A stretch of DNA of 64,000 nt from M30B53 sp964600785 (GCA_964600785.1 CAZRKH010000082.1:1-64000), one strand, 5' to 3'; shown: positions 25,694 to 38,940, numbered from the stretch's first letter. Program-made: numbers and translations. The notes: generated from the letters alone by a model not told the origin.

Positions 25694-26728
25694 TCAGGCC
25701 GAGGCTCGTTCGAAATCGCGGTGCAGTCGCCGGCGACGGGAGGGTTTCCACCAGCGGAGAAACCGTTGTCGTGCAGCGTCGGCCCGGCGGCGTTCATCCG
25801 CCTCCATGGCACGCAATGCCTCGCGGCTCTCGAGGGCGGCATCGTCGTGAAGCCAGCGATGAAAACGCTCGGCAGCAGCCGAGTGGTCGGTGAAGCTGCC
25901 GAGCGATTCCTGCAGTTTCTCCAGGGCGGCGGTGCACCGCCGGCGAGATTTCGGGCTGAAGACGACTCCGCAGACCTCCATTGCGTAGCGGAGCTTCTTG
26001 CCCTTGATGCGAAGTCTGTGGAGTTCGTCGGCGTCACGCAGCGGCGCGTCGGCAGCTTTGAAAAATCCGGCCATCACCGGCCGCAGTCGTTCCGCCGCAA
26101 AACGTTCAAAAGGTTCACCGCACCGGTCGCAGCCTCGATCGATGAGCCCCGCGGAGTGGGCGGGCCAGTCGGCCTCGACGAGATCTTCGTAGATCGCCTC
26201 GATCGGCTGTCGCGAGGCCTCGCGACGGCGGGAGAGCATTTCGACGAGTCGCCGACGGGCGGCCCGGGCGGGAGTGTCGGCCATCGGAACGCCTGGCGAC
26301 GACGGACGGTGGCTGACACCATCCGGGCGGATCGTGATCGCCTCCGCTTGGCCGCCCTGATCGACGTGATCGACGTGTTCGGCGGGATCATCGCGTTCAG
26401 CGAGTTCAGCCATGCGACCGCTGAGCACATCGAGGTCACGGGCTTCTCCCGCGGTCCGTCGGATTCGCTTCAGCTGCCTGGCAAACCAGGCATGATGCTT
26501 GCCGGCGAGCAGCGGCCTGAAGATTTCAAGGGCCACCACCGCCCTCCGGGTGGCCACCCGCAGCTGGTGAACATGCTCGGCCTCACGGCTGCGGTCCACG
26601 CAGAGCAGTCCAAGCCCACGCCATACCGCATCGATCCGCCGGCCGAGGATGGCATCGGCCGCTTCCTCGGCCGTCATCCTGGCCAGTTTCGGCTCAAGCC
26701 ACTTTCGCGAATTCCGCGAGCCAGGCAT
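25694..26728 (-). CDS. CHAD domain protein
   Basis: 344 aa from the ATG at 26728. The two conserved His-containing helices of the CHAD fold are present: VHQLRVATRRAVVALEIF near residues 52-70 and ELHRLRIKGKKLRYAMEV in the second half. Many Arg/Lys/His residues line helices, as expected for a polyphosphate-binding protein. CHAD proteins bind inorganic polyphosphate and often localise to granules. It is downstream of rpoC on the same strand but separated by an intrinsic terminator, so probably transcribed separately. It converges with the caspase-like gene (20-bp gap). Confidence 0.88.
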   Translation of the reverse strand: MPGSRNSRKWLEPKLARMTAEEAADAILGRRIDAVWRGLGLLCVDRSREAEHVHQLRVATRRAVVALEIFRPLLAGKHHAWFARQLKRIRRTAGEARDLDVLSGRMAELAERDDPAEHVDHVDQGGQAEAITIRPDGVSHRPSSPGVPMADTPARAARRRLVEMLSRRREASRQPIEAIYEDLVEADWPAHSAGLIDRGCDRCGEPFERFAAERLRPVMAGFFKAADAPLRDADELHRLRIKGKKLRYAMEVCGVVFSPKSRRRCTAALEKLQESLGSFTDHSAAAERFHRWLHDDAALESREALRAMEADERRRADAARQRFLRWWKPSRRRRLHRDFERASA

Positions 26729-26789
26729 GGAAACACCCGCTCAATCCCTGCTGGCGGATTCCCATCGCTCCGCCTTGGACAAATTCTAG

Positions 26790-26818
26790 AAAAACGGCAC
26801 CGTCGAGTTCCAGTGCCG
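26790..26818 (-). terminator. intrinsic terminator after rpoC
   Basis: On the minus strand, CGGCAC and GTGCCG (26813-26818 and 26795-26800) form a 6-bp GC stem with a 12-nt loop, followed at once by TTTTT (26790-26794). It lies 48-76 bp past the rpoC stop and before the CHAD gene. Confidence 0.75.
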
Positions 26819-26865
26819 CCCCACTGCAGCGGACAAGGGCCTGGGATGGCCGTTTCCACAGTCTG

Positions 26866-29800
26866 CTAAGAGGCCTCGGTATCGTCGTCGCCGTCCTTCG
26901 GCTCAAGCAGTCCGATATCGAGGGCCGCGGCATCCTGGGCCGCCTCCCCCGAAGCCGCCAGCCCCTCGGCTGCAGCCTGCTCCTCCTCAGCGACGCTCTC
27001 GAGCAGCGGGAACTGCCTTGCCAACGCATCGGCGCCACCGTCGCTCTGCAGGGCATCGAGGGCTTCGGGACGCACCCGAACCTCACCCGACTGGAACGTG
27101 TTAAATCCGGTGCCAGCCGGGATCAAATGGCCGAGAATCACGTTTTCCTTGAGGCCCACCAAATTGTCGATCTTGCCGGCAAGTGCCGCCTCGGTGAGCA
27201 CCTTCGTCGTTTCCTGGAAGCTTGCCGCCGAGATGAAGCTCGAACTCTGCACGCTGGCCTTGGTGATTCCCAGAAGCTGGGTGCTTGCGGTGGCGTGCTT
27301 GGGCTTGGTCCCTCTGGCGGGCGTGCCACCAAGGGCCTCGATCTGGGCATTGGTCTGCTCGAGCACATCCTTGGGAACCACGGTCCCCTCGGAAAATTCA
27401 CTGTCGCCCTTCTCGGTAATCCGCAGGCCGACATCGATCTGATCGTTCGCCTGCTTGAACTCAAACTTGTCCATCACGCTACCAGGGAGCAATGTGGTGT
27501 CCCCACCGCTGTCGATTTTCACCTTTCGCAGCATCTGCGAGACAATGATCTCGATGTGCTTGTCGTCGATTTCGACCCGCTGGCTGCGATAGACGTTTTG
27601 AATCTCCCGGACGAGATACCTCTGCACCTCCTCCTCGCCCGAGATCCGCAGGATGTCATGCGGCACCAGCGGTCCGTCGACAAGCGCCTCGCCGGCCCGC
27701 ACGAAGTCGCCGGCGTGCACGCGAAGATGCTTGCCGTGGGCAACAAGATGCTCGCGCTCGATGCCGGCCTCGCTCTTGATCTTGATTGTCCGCTTGCCCC
27801 GACGCTTCTCGCCGAGCAGTTCGACCACGCCGTCGATTTCAGCCATGATTGCCGGATCTCTCGGCTTGCGGGCCTCGAAGATCTCGGTCACTCGTGGCAG
27901 TCCGCCGGTGATGTCCTGGGTGCCGGTCGCCTCACGGGGTGTTTTGGCGAGCACGTGACCGGCCGCCACCTGTTCTCCTTCGTCGACCTCGATGTAGGCC
28001 TTCTCGGGAAGGTAGTTGAAGTCGAGAATGTTGCCGGAGGCATCTTCGAGCACGATCTGCGGATGGTAAGCGCCCTTGTGCTCCATGATCATCCGTCTCA
28101 GATGCCCGCTGGGGTCCTTCTCGACCCGCACGGTCTCACCCTCCATCACGTCCTCGTAACGGACCTTGCCGGCCACTTCGGAGAGAATCGGGATCGAGTG
28201 GGGGTCCCACTGAACCAGCACGCTGCCCGCCTTGACCTCCTCATTCTCGGTCACCTTGAGGATGCCACCGACGGGCACGTCAAACTTCTCGAGCTCCCGG
28301 CCGGTTTCGTCGACGATCGAGATTTCACCGTTGCGGGTGAGCACCACTTGCTCCCCCTGCTCGTTGGTCACCGTCCGCAGACGGGTAAACCGCACGAGCC
28401 CGGCCTTCTTCGCCTTGCTCTCATTTTCCTCAATCGCACGCTGCCCGACACCGCCGATGTGGAAGGTCCGCATCGTCAGCTGCGTTCCTGGCTCGCCAAT
28501 GCTCTGGGCCGCAATGATGCCGACGGCCATGCCCTCCTCGACCATCGAACCGGTGGAGAGGTCCATGCCATAGCAGAGCCGACAGACACCAAGCGGGGCC
28601 TCGCATGTCAGGGGGCTACGAACCTGAAGCCGATCGAGGCCGAGAGCCTCGATCCGGCGGGCCACCGCGGGGCTGATCAGTTCGTTCTCGCCGACGACCA
28701 CCTCGCCGGTCTTGGGATTACGGATCTCGTCGATGCTCACCCGACCGCGGATACTGTCGGCCAGATTGACCTCCACCTTCTCGCCGCGGTAGATGACCGT
28801 CTTTTCGATTCCCTGCGGTGTGCCGCAGTCTTCCATGGTCACGACCACGTTCTGGGCCACGTCGGCGAGTTTGCGTGTCAGGTAGCCTGAATCGGCCGTC
28901 TTGAGGGCCGTGTCGGCAAGACCTTTACGGGCACCGTGGGTGGAACTGAAGTATTCCAGCACCGTGAGGCCCTCGCGAAAGTTGGCCTTGATCGGGGTTT
29001 CGATGATCTTGCCGGAGGGCTTGGCCATCAGACCACGCATGCCGGCGAGCTGCCGAATCTGCTCCACGCCGCCGCGGGCACCGGAATGGGCCATCAGATG
29101 GATCGGGTTCACGTAGCCGCCACGGCGGTTGGGCTTGGCGTCGGTGTCCTGCTCCAGCTCGGTCATCATTTCCTTGGTGATCTGCTCGCGGGCGTGGGTC
29201 CAGGCGTCGAGCACCTGGTTGTACCGCTCGCCGTCGGTGATCACGCCTCGCTGGTAGAGCTTCATGATCTTGAGCACGTTCTTCTCCGCCTCGCCGATGA
29301 TCTTGGTTTTCGTCTCGGGAGTGATCAGGTCGTCGGTGGCGAAGGAGAGGCCGCTGCGGGTCGCCCAGCGGAAACCGATACGGTTCATGTCGTCGAGCAG
29401 GTCGATCGTACTGCGACGGTTGAGCGTCTGATAGCAGTCGGAGATCACGTTGGCCAACGCGCCAGACCGCATCGGGTCGTTGTAGAAGAGCATCCCGTCG
29501 GGAAGGATCGAGTTGAACAGCACCCGGCCGGCGGTCGTTTCAATCAGGGCACCAGGCTCACTTTCCACGTCGGCATCGGTCTTCAGCCGCCGATCGCCCG
29601 GCAGCTTGACCTTGATCCTCGCATGGGTGTCGACCTTGCCGAGCGAATGGGCCAGTTCCACCTCCTCGAAGCTGCGAAAGACCATTCCCTCGCCAGCCCG
29701 CCCCGGCAGGGCCATTGTGAGGTAGTAGCAGCCCATCACGACGTCTTGCGAAGGCGAGATGATCGGAGCCCCGTTGGCGGGGCTGAAGATGTTGTTGGTG

Positions 29801-31251
29801 GAAAGCATCAGGGTGTGTGCCTCCACCTGGGCTTCGATCGAGAGCGGCAGGTGGACCGCCATCTGGTCGCCGTCGAAGTCGGCATTGAAGCCCTTGCAGA
29901 CGAGCGGATGGAGCTTGATCGCGTTGCCCTCGACAAGCACCGGCTCAAAGGCCTGGATTCCCATCCGATGCAGCGTGGGCGCCCGATTGAGAAGCACGGG
30001 GTGGTTGCGGATCACCTCCTCGAGGATGTCCCAGACCTCCGCCTCCTTCCGCTCGAGCATCTTCTTGGCACTCTTGATGGTGTCGGCATGGCCGAGATCC
30101 TTGAGCCGCCGGATGATGAAGGGCTGGTAGAGTTCCAGCGCGATCTTCTTCGGCAGGCCGCACTGGTGGAGACGGAGATTCGGCCCCACCACGATCACGC
30201 TCCGCGCCGAGTAGTCGACCCGCTTGCCGAGGAGATTCTCGCGGAACCGGCCCTGCTTGCCCTTGATCATGTCGGTCAGGCTCTTGAGAGGGCGGTTGCT
30301 CGAGGCGAGCACCGGCCGCTTGCAGCGGCTGTTGTCAAAGAGGGAATCGACCGACTGCTGCAGCATCCGCTTTTCATTGCGGATGATCACCTCCGGGGCG
30401 TTGAGGTCGACCAGTTTCTTCAGCCGGTTGTTGCGGTTGATGATCCGACGGTAGAGGTCGTTGAGATCGCTGGTGGCGAAATTGCCGCTGTCAAGCATGA
30501 CCAGCGGCCGCAGGTCCGGCGGGATCACCGGGATCACGTCGAGCACCATCCATTCCGGCTTGTTCTCGCTGTCCCGGATCGCCTCAACGATCTTCAGCCG
30601 GTTGACGAGGTCCTTCATCTTCTGTTTTGAGCCGGTGGTTGCCAGCTCGTCACGAAGCTCCTTGGAGAGCGTCACAAGATCGAGCGACAGCAGAAGTTTG
30701 CGGACCGCCTCGGCGCCCATGCCCGCCTCGAAGGCACCCTCGCCGTAGTCGGTCTTGGCCTGCCGGTACTCTTCCTCGGAGAGCAACTGCTGACGCTTCA
30801 GCGGCGTGTCGCCCGGCTCGAGAACCACATAGTCCTGAAAATAGATCACCTTCTCGAGGCTCGAGGTCTTCATGTCGAGCAGGGCGCCGAGTCGGCTGGG
30901 CATCGCCTTGAAGAACCAGATGTGGACCACCGGCGCAGCCAGCTCGATGTGCCCCATCCGCTTGCGGCGAACGCGGCTGTGGGTGACCTTCACGCCGCAG
31001 CGGTCGCAGATCATGCCCTTGTATTTCATCCCGCGGTATTTGCCGCAGGCGCACTCCCAGTCCTTTTCTGGACCGAAGATCCGCTCGCACATCAGGCCGT
31101 CCTTTTCAGGACGGTAGGTACGGTAATTGATGGTTTCCGGCTTCTTCACCTCGCCGAACGACCAGCTGCGAATGTCGTGCGGCCTGGCCAGGCTGACCTT
31201 CACGGCAGAGTAGTCGTTGACGCGATCGTAGGTGGCTTCGCCGATGCTCAC
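26866..31251 (-). CDS. rpoC: RNA polymerase beta' subunit
   Basis: 1461 aa from a GTG at 31251 with AGGAG 8 bp upstream. The N-terminal zinc ribbon has C67, C69, C82 and C85. The catalytic loop NADFDGDQMAVHLP lies near residue 455, and the bridge helix/trigger-loop region near SIGEPGTQLTMRTFHIGG. The length is close to other bacterial beta' subunits without the large cyanobacterial insertion. A 35-residue acidic tail (KDGDDDTEAS at the end) extends the C-terminus. It follows rpoB after a 145-bp gap filled by tandem repeats. Confidence 0.99.
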   Translation of the reverse strand: MSIGEATYDRVNDYSAVKVSLARPHDIRSWSFGEVKKPETINYRTYRPEKDGLMCERIFGPEKDWECACGKYRGMKYKGMICDRCGVKVTHSRVRRKRMGHIELAAPVVHIWFFKAMPSRLGALLDMKTSSLEKVIYFQDYVVLEPGDTPLKRQQLLSEEEYRQAKTDYGEGAFEAGMGAEAVRKLLLSLDLVTLSKELRDELATTGSKQKMKDLVNRLKIVEAIRDSENKPEWMVLDVIPVIPPDLRPLVMLDSGNFATSDLNDLYRRIINRNNRLKKLVDLNAPEVIIRNEKRMLQQSVDSLFDNSRCKRPVLASSNRPLKSLTDMIKGKQGRFRENLLGKRVDYSARSVIVVGPNLRLHQCGLPKKIALELYQPFIIRRLKDLGHADTIKSAKKMLERKEAEVWDILEEVIRNHPVLLNRAPTLHRMGIQAFEPVLVEGNAIKLHPLVCKGFNADFDGDQMAVHLPLSIEAQVEAHTLMLSTNNIFSPANGAPIISPSQDVVMGCYYLTMALPGRAGEGMVFRSFEEVELAHSLGKVDTHARIKVKLPGDRRLKTDADVESEPGALIETTAGRVLFNSILPDGMLFYNDPMRSGALANVISDCYQTLNRRSTIDLLDDMNRIGFRWATRSGLSFATDDLITPETKTKIIGEAEKNVLKIMKLYQRGVITDGERYNQVLDAWTHAREQITKEMMTELEQDTDAKPNRRGGYVNPIHLMAHSGARGGVEQIRQLAGMRGLMAKPSGKIIETPIKANFREGLTVLEYFSSTHGARKGLADTALKTADSGYLTRKLADVAQNVVVTMEDCGTPQGIEKTVIYRGEKVEVNLADSIRGRVSIDEIRNPKTGEVVVGENELISPAVARRIEALGLDRLQVRSPLTCEAPLGVCRLCYGMDLSTGSMVEEGMAVGIIAAQSIGEPGTQLTMRTFHIGGVGQRAIEENESKAKKAGLVRFTRLRTVTNEQGEQVVLTRNGEISIVDETGRELEKFDVPVGGILKVTENEEVKAGSVLVQWDPHSIPILSEVAGKVRYEDVMEGETVRVEKDPSGHLRRMIMEHKGAYHPQIVLEDASGNILDFNYLPEKAYIEVDEGEQVAAGHVLAKTPREATGTQDITGGLPRVTEIFEARKPRDPAIMAEIDGVVELLGEKRRGKRTIKIKSEAGIEREHLVAHGKHLRVHAGDFVRAGEALVDGPLVPHDILRISGEEEVQRYLVREIQNVYRSQRVEIDDKHIEIIVSQMLRKVKIDSGGDTTLLPGSVMDKFEFKQANDQIDVGLRITEKGDSEFSEGTVVPKDVLEQTNAQIEALGGTPARGTKPKHATASTQLLGITKASVQSSSFISAASFQETTKVLTEAALAGKIDNLVGLKENVILGHLIPAGTGFNTFQSGEVRVRPEALDALQSDGGADALARQFPLLESVAEEEQAAAEGLAASGEAAQDAAALDIGLLEPKDGDDDTEAS

Positions 31252-31327
31252 GTTTATGTCTCCTGAAGTGTTCTCGACTTGTGGTTCATTCCCTGCCCGC
31301 GGGGCGAAGGCCGGAATCTGCTCGCTC

Positions 31328-31396
31328 GCGGAAATCCCCGCGGAAATCCCCGCGGAAATCCCCGCGGAAATCCCCGCGGAAATCCCCGCGGAAATC

Positions 31397-31397
<1 letters not shown>
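31328..31397. repeat. 12-bp tandem repeat between rpoB and rpoC
   Basis: Five exact copies of GCGGAAATCCCC (31328-31387) plus a sixth partial copy (31388-31397) that runs into the rpoB stop codon. On the transcribed strand the unit is GGGGATTTCCGC. It fills half of the 145-bp rpoB-rpoC gap. Each junction holds the self-complementary CCGCGG. No gene function is implied; it is a locus prone to copy-number change. Confidence 0.95.
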
Positions 31398-35149
<3,752 letters not shown>

Positions 35150-35477
35150 TGAGAAGAGGCTCCTGAGTTGGTGGTTTGGCGAGCGGCTGTGAATCGGCAG
35201 GCGGCAATCACTGCCGGCAGATGACGGCAGCGCGACTGCGGTCAGGCCGGTTCAGGTCAGGCTGAGCAAATCGCGTTCCACCGTTGTCGAGGGTGAAGGC
35301 GATCGCTTTGGGACACACGGGCATAGGCGGGATCGCGAGCGAGCGGTGGACAGCCGCGGTGGCTCGCAAACCGAATCCAGGATGGCGGAAGGCTGGGGGC
35401 TCTGCAGAACCCGGAAGTATACCGGCTCTTGGCCAGAAATCCAAATTCCCGGCCTGAGGCCCCGGTTTTTCCGGCGT
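35150..35477 (-). promoter_or_regulatory. 328-bp rplL-rpoB leader with candidate promoter
   Basis: No gene is present. On the minus strand TTGGAT (35439-35444), a 17-bp spacer and TATACT (35416-35421) form a fair sigma-70-type promoter about 265 bp before rpoB. Directly after the rplL stop, a CCGGGGCC-TCA-GGCCGGG type GC stem without a T-run could act as an attenuator or RNase site. Many bacteria adjust rpoBC against ribosomal protein synthesis at this spot. Confidence 0.45.
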
Positions 35478-35894
35478 TTACTTGATCGCAACCGTGGCCT
35501 TGGCCTCCTCGAGTTCGGCCTTGAGTTTCTCCGCGTCTTCCTTGGAGATGCCCTCTTTGATCTTTGCCGGGGCGGATTCCACGAGTTCCTTGGCCTCCTT
35601 GAGGCCCAGGCCCGTGGCCGTCCGTACGACCTTGATCACGCCGATCTTGTTGTCGCCGAAGCTCTCGAGCACCACGTCAAACTCGGTCTGCTCGGCTGCG
35701 GCCTCGCCGCCGCCCTCGCCGCCGCCACCGCCTGCAGCCACCATCACCGCCCCGCCCGATGCGGGCTTGATGCCGTGCACCTCGTCGAGGTAGTCGGAAA
35801 GCTCCTTCGCCGCCTTCAACGTCAGCCCGACGATCTTGTCACCGAGTTCCTTCGTCTCGCCGGAAAACTCTCGGGTTTCTTCAGCCGTTGCCAT
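35478..35894 (-). CDS. rplL: 50S ribosomal protein L7/L12
   Basis: 138 aa. The N-terminal dimerisation helices (IVGLTLKAAKELSDYLDEVHG) lead into a Gly/Ala-rich hinge (AAGGGGGEGGGEAAAEQ). The C-terminal factor-binding domain is typical: FDVVLESFGDNKIGVIKVVR, GLGLKEAKELVESAP and EDAEKLKAELEEA. It forms the multicopy stalk that recruits elongation factors such as the tuf product encoded 4 kb upstream. The N-terminus is slightly longer than the E. coli protein. It follows rplJ by 120 bp. Confidence 0.97.
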   Translation of the reverse strand: MATAEETREFSGETKELGDKIVGLTLKAAKELSDYLDEVHGIKPASGGAVMVAAGGGGGEGGGEAAAEQTEFDVVLESFGDNKIGVIKVVRTATGLGLKEAKELVESAPAKIKEGISKEDAEKLKAELEEAKATVAIK

Positions 35895-36014
35895 TGCTAT
35901 CTGATCCTTTCACTGAAAAAAACCGGCGCGACCGCCCTCCGCCGCCGCAACCGATGTCTCGAACCTGAACCTGTTTTGTTTGTGACGTTGCCGGTGTGAT
36001 CCCTCTGTGCGTCG

Positions 36015-36548
36015 TCAGCCTTCCGACTTCTCGAGTTCTTCGACCCGCGAGGCGATCTGCCCCGCCAGCCCTCCGCCGGCGGAGAGCAACTGTCCGGAAA
36101 GCAAGCCGCCGAGCGAACTGATCTGCCCGGAGAGAATCGAGAGTTGTTCGGTACGGTTCGGCCACTTCGCGACCTTTCGCACGTCGTCCGGACCGAGGCG
36201 ATCACCGTCGAGGGCTCCACCGCGAAACTCCAGCCCTTCGTACTCCGCAAGGCCCGCGATACGGTCGAGTTCCTTGGCCAGGTCGACGACGTCTTCGCCG
36301 CCCCAGGCCATCGCCAGCATCCCTTCCATCTCGGCACAGGCCGGTGCCAGTGGCGTGTCGGCGGTGGCGAGGCGGGCCAAGCTGTTCTTGACAAGTTGCA
36401 GTTTGATGTCCTTCTCGCGGAGTTTCCGTCGCAGTTCGGTCGTCCGCTCTGCGTTGAGCGGGCCGAGATGCAGCAGGATCACGTCGCCCACGCCCGTGAG
36501 CCGCTCGCGGAGATCCTCGATCAGCATTTTTTTGACCCGCTTGCTCAT
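36015..36548 (-). CDS. rplJ: 50S ribosomal protein L10
   Basis: 177 aa. The start MSKRVKKMLIEDLRERLTG and the block LRRKLREKDIKLQLVKNSLARLA are family-like. The C-terminal helix (SGQIASRVEELEKSEG) would carry L12 dimers. A Gly/Leu/Ser-rich stretch (SLGGLLSGQLLSAGGGL) precedes it. L10 anchors the L7/L12 stalk to 23S rRNA and commonly represses its own operon by binding the leader; a 244-bp gap with a bulged hairpin lies just upstream. Confidence 0.95.
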   Translation of the reverse strand: MSKRVKKMLIEDLRERLTGVGDVILLHLGPLNAERTTELRRKLREKDIKLQLVKNSLARLATADTPLAPACAEMEGMLAMAWGGEDVVDLAKELDRIAGLAEYEGLEFRGGALDGDRLGPDDVRKVAKWPNRTEQLSILSGQISSLGGLLSGQLLSAGGGLAGQIASRVEELEKSEG

Positions 36549-36666
36549 GACTGACGCTCGCTTCGGACACGCGGAACGTGCTTCCGCATTCTTGACTCTT
36601 GTTGATTCACCTGTTCGCTATTTGCAGGGCCGCTCGTCGGCAGCGACCGCAGCCCGTCGGCGATGG

Positions 36667-36693
36667 CTGCGGGTGGCAGGCCCACTCCCGCAG
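36667..36693 (-). promoter_or_regulatory. bulged hairpin in the rplA-rplJ gap (candidate L10 leader)
   Basis: On the minus strand CTGCGGG pairs with CCCGCAG, continued by TGG/CCA after a 2-nt bulge (AG) on the 5' side. The loop is GCCTG. It lies about 120 bp before rplJ in a 244-bp non-coding gap, the position where L10 binds its own mRNA in other bacteria. Fit to the known L10-leader model was not tested. Confidence 0.4.
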
Positions 36694-36792
36694 ATGCCTC
36701 AGCCGTCACCGCGACCGCCCGCATACGCGAGCCCCTCATTCTGCCCAAAATTTGCCGTTCGGGAAGGGGGGGCTCGGGAAAATGCGTGCCGC

Positions 36793-37473
36793 TCAGGCGG
36801 CGACCGCCACCCCCGGGCTCATCGTGGCCGCAATCGAGATGCTCTTGATGTACTGCCCCTTCACGCTCGCCGGCTGCAGCGAGTTGATGTGGTCCACGAA
36901 AGCCCGGATGTTTTCCGCGAGTTTCGCCGGTTCGAAGCTGAATTTGCCCACCACCGCGTGCACGATGCCGGTGGGGTCGTTGCGAAACTCCACCTTGCCC
37001 GCCCGGTATTCGCCGACCGTCTTTGAGATCTCGGCGGTGACCGTTCCGGCCCGCGGGCTCGGCATCAAGCCACGGGGGCCGAGTACCTTCCCGAGAGGGC
37101 CCACCAAGCCCATCATGTCGGGTGCCGCAATGCACACGTCAAAATCGGTCCAGCCCTCCTTGATCCGCTTGGCAAGTTCCTCTCCGCCGACCTCCTCGGC
37201 TCCGGCGGCCTTCGCCTCATCGGCGAGGTTGCCCTTGGCAAAGACCACGACCCGCTTCGCCTTGCCGATGCCGTGGGGCAAAACGAGGGATCCCCGCACG
37301 ATCTGGTCGGCCTGCTTCGGATCGATCCCCAGGCGAACATGGATCTCGACCGTCTGGTCGAACTTGGTCGCCGGGAAATTCTTGAGCACCCCCACCGCCT
37401 CTTCCAATGGGAGGGGTGCCTCGGATGTGGGAAGCTTTTCCCTGGCGGCTTTCATACGCTTGGTCTGTTTCAC
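36793..37473 (-). CDS. rplA: 50S ribosomal protein L1
   Basis: 226 aa from a GTG at 37473 with AGGGAA upstream; an ATG at 37455 is the alternative. Typical L1 blocks: FDQTVEIHVRLGIDPKQADQ, GSLVLPHGIGKAKRVVVFAKG, MGLVGPLGKVLGPRGLMPSPRAGTV (split by conserved Gly residues) and RNDPTGIVHAVVGK. L1 forms the mobile E-site stalk and can repress the L11 operon. It lies 31 bp downstream of rplK, as in most bacteria. Confidence 0.96.
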   Translation of the reverse strand: MKQTKRMKAAREKLPTSEAPLPLEEAVGVLKNFPATKFDQTVEIHVRLGIDPKQADQIVRGSLVLPHGIGKAKRVVVFAKGNLADEAKAAGAEEVGGEELAKRIKEGWTDFDVCIAAPDMMGLVGPLGKVLGPRGLMPSPRAGTVTAEISKTVGEYRAGKVEFRNDPTGIVHAVVGKFSFEPAKLAENIRAFVDHINSLQPASVKGQYIKSISIAATMSPGVAVAA

Positions 37474-37504
37474 GGTATTCCCTGACTCCTGACGGCGGTG
37501 GCGA

Positions 37505-37930
37505 TCAGCCCTCCACCTCGATGCCCATGCTGCGGCAGGTGCCGGCGATCATGCGGCGGGCGTGTTCGGTATCCCTTGCGTTGAGGTCGGCGGCCTTGAG
37601 TTTCACGATTTCATCAAGTTGGGCCTCGGAGACCTTGCCCACCTTGTCGCGGTTGGGAACGCCAGATCCCTTCGCCAACCCGGCCGCCTTCTTCAGTAAG
37701 GCCGCCGCGGGCGGGCTCTTGGTGACGAAGTCGAACGAGCGATCGTTGTAGACGGTCACCACCACCGGAATCGGCATCCCGCCAGCCTCTTTCGTGCGGT
37801 CATTGAACTGCTGCACGAACTGCCCGAGGTTGATTCCAAATCGGCCGAGCGATGTGCCCACCGGCGGGGCCGGCGTGGCCTGCCCGCCCGGCACCTGGAA
37901 CTTCGCCTGACCGACCATCTGTTTTGCCAT
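37505..37930 (-). CDS. rplK: 50S ribosomal protein L11
   Basis: 141 aa from the ATG at 37930, which gives the standard length; 12 extra codons upstream are not conserved. The N-terminus (AKFQVPGGQATPAPPVGTSLG) and C-terminal RNA-binding domain (RDTEHARRMIAGTCRSMGIEVEG) are family-like. It binds the GTPase-associated centre of 23S rRNA and is needed for RelA-type stringent signalling. Its upstream gap to nusG (140 bp) contains the stem GCGGCC-TCGT-GGCCGC. Confidence 0.97.
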   Translation of the reverse strand: MAKQMVGQAKFQVPGGQATPAPPVGTSLGRFGINLGQFVQQFNDRTKEAGGMPIPVVVTVYNDRSFDFVTKSPPAAALLKKAAGLAKGSGVPNRDKVGKVSEAQLDEIVKLKAADLNARDTEHARRMIAGTCRSMGIEVEG

Positions 37931-38070
37931 CGTCGCGATCCTCTCGTCGTTGCGGGCTCCGGCCAAAACCGCCCGCAGAATCCTCGTGATTACCCTGCCA
38001 GAAGCCGGCTTTCAAGCCCCCGCGGCCACGAGGCCGCAGGAGCGGTCCCCGCCGGGTCGGCCCCGCGGCA

Positions 38071-38940
38071 TCAGACGGTCTCGATCTGCCAATACTCGAT
38101 ATCAACCGGCGTGGAGCGGCCGAAGATGCTCAAGATTACCGTCACTCGACCGTTGGCTTCGTCGATTTGCTCGACCTCGCCCTCGAAATTCTCGAAGGTG
38201 CCCTCGTTGATCTTCACGCGGTCACCCTTCTTGAAGTTGATTTTCAGCCGTGGCGCCTCGTCCGCCTTTTCCTCGGACTTATTGAGGAGTTTGGCGACGT
38301 CCGCCTCGAGCATCGGACTCGGCCGGCCTGCCGAGCCGGTGAAGTCACCGATTCCGGAGGTCTCGCGGACGAGATACCACGTCTCGTCATTGAGAACCAT
38401 GTTCACGAGGATGTAGCCCGGATAAAGCTTGCGGGAAACAACCCGCTTCTTGCCCCCCTTGAACTCCGTGACCTGCTCCTTGGGCACGATCACCTCGCCG
38501 AAAAAGTGATCAAGACCCTGCAATTTGACCCGCCGCAGCAGGCCGTCGCGGATCGAATCCTCACGGTTGCTCTGGACCTTGAGGATGTACCACTGCATCT
38601 CTCCGGCGGACACGCCGGCCGTGTCGGCCGTTTCCGCCTCGTCATCGGCGTCGATGGCGACCGGCTCGGCATCTTCGCTGCCGCTGAAGGGATCCTCGGC
38701 CTCGACCGGCCCGTCGTCGTCATCGTCTTCATCAAGTTCATCAAGTGCATCAGCGACGGCAGCCTCGTCGGCCGGCCGGGCCTCGGCCTCAACGGACTCA
38801 TCGGCTGCCTGCTCCGCCGGTGCGGCCGCAGGTGTTTCCGCGGGCGGTGGCTGGCCCTCGCCGATCGTCTCCAACGCCTCGGCGGCGGTTTGGTCGTCGC
38901 CGGGCCGCTCCTCGGGTTCTTCGCGTGGCTGGTCAGTCAT
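38071..38940 (-). CDS. nusG: NusG transcription factor with long acidic N-terminal extension
   Basis: 289 aa from the ATG at 38940 (a GTG directly precedes it), with GAAGG upstream. The conserved NGN domain begins only near residue 115 (MQWYILKVQSNRED; KLYPGYILVNM). The KOW domain ends the protein (FKKGDRVKINEGTFENFEGEVE). The preceding ~114 residues are Glu/Asp/Ala/Pro-rich, with DELDEDDDDD, and look disordered. NusG suppresses pausing, links RNA polymerase to the ribosome and supports Rho. No usable ribosome binding site precedes the internal Met, so the extension is likely real. Confidence 0.93.
   Translation of the reverse strand: MTDQPREEPEERPGDDQTAAEALETIGEGQPPPAETPAAAPAEQAADESVEAEARPADEAAVADALDELDEDDDDDGPVEAEDPFSGSEDAEPVAIDADDEAETADTAGVSAGEMQWYILKVQSNREDSIRDGLLRRVKLQGLDHFFGEVIVPKEQVTEFKGGKKRVVSRKLYPGYILVNMVLNDETWYLVRETSGIGDFTGSAGRPSPMLEADVAKLLNKSEEKADEAPRLKINFKKGDRVKINEGTFENFEGEVEQIDEANGRVTVILSIFGRSTPVDIEYWQIETV

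Noticed and set aside
24552..25751. 399-codon frame antisense to the caspase-like gene
   Set aside because: No homologous motif, and the sense frame has a signal peptide and catalytic dyad.
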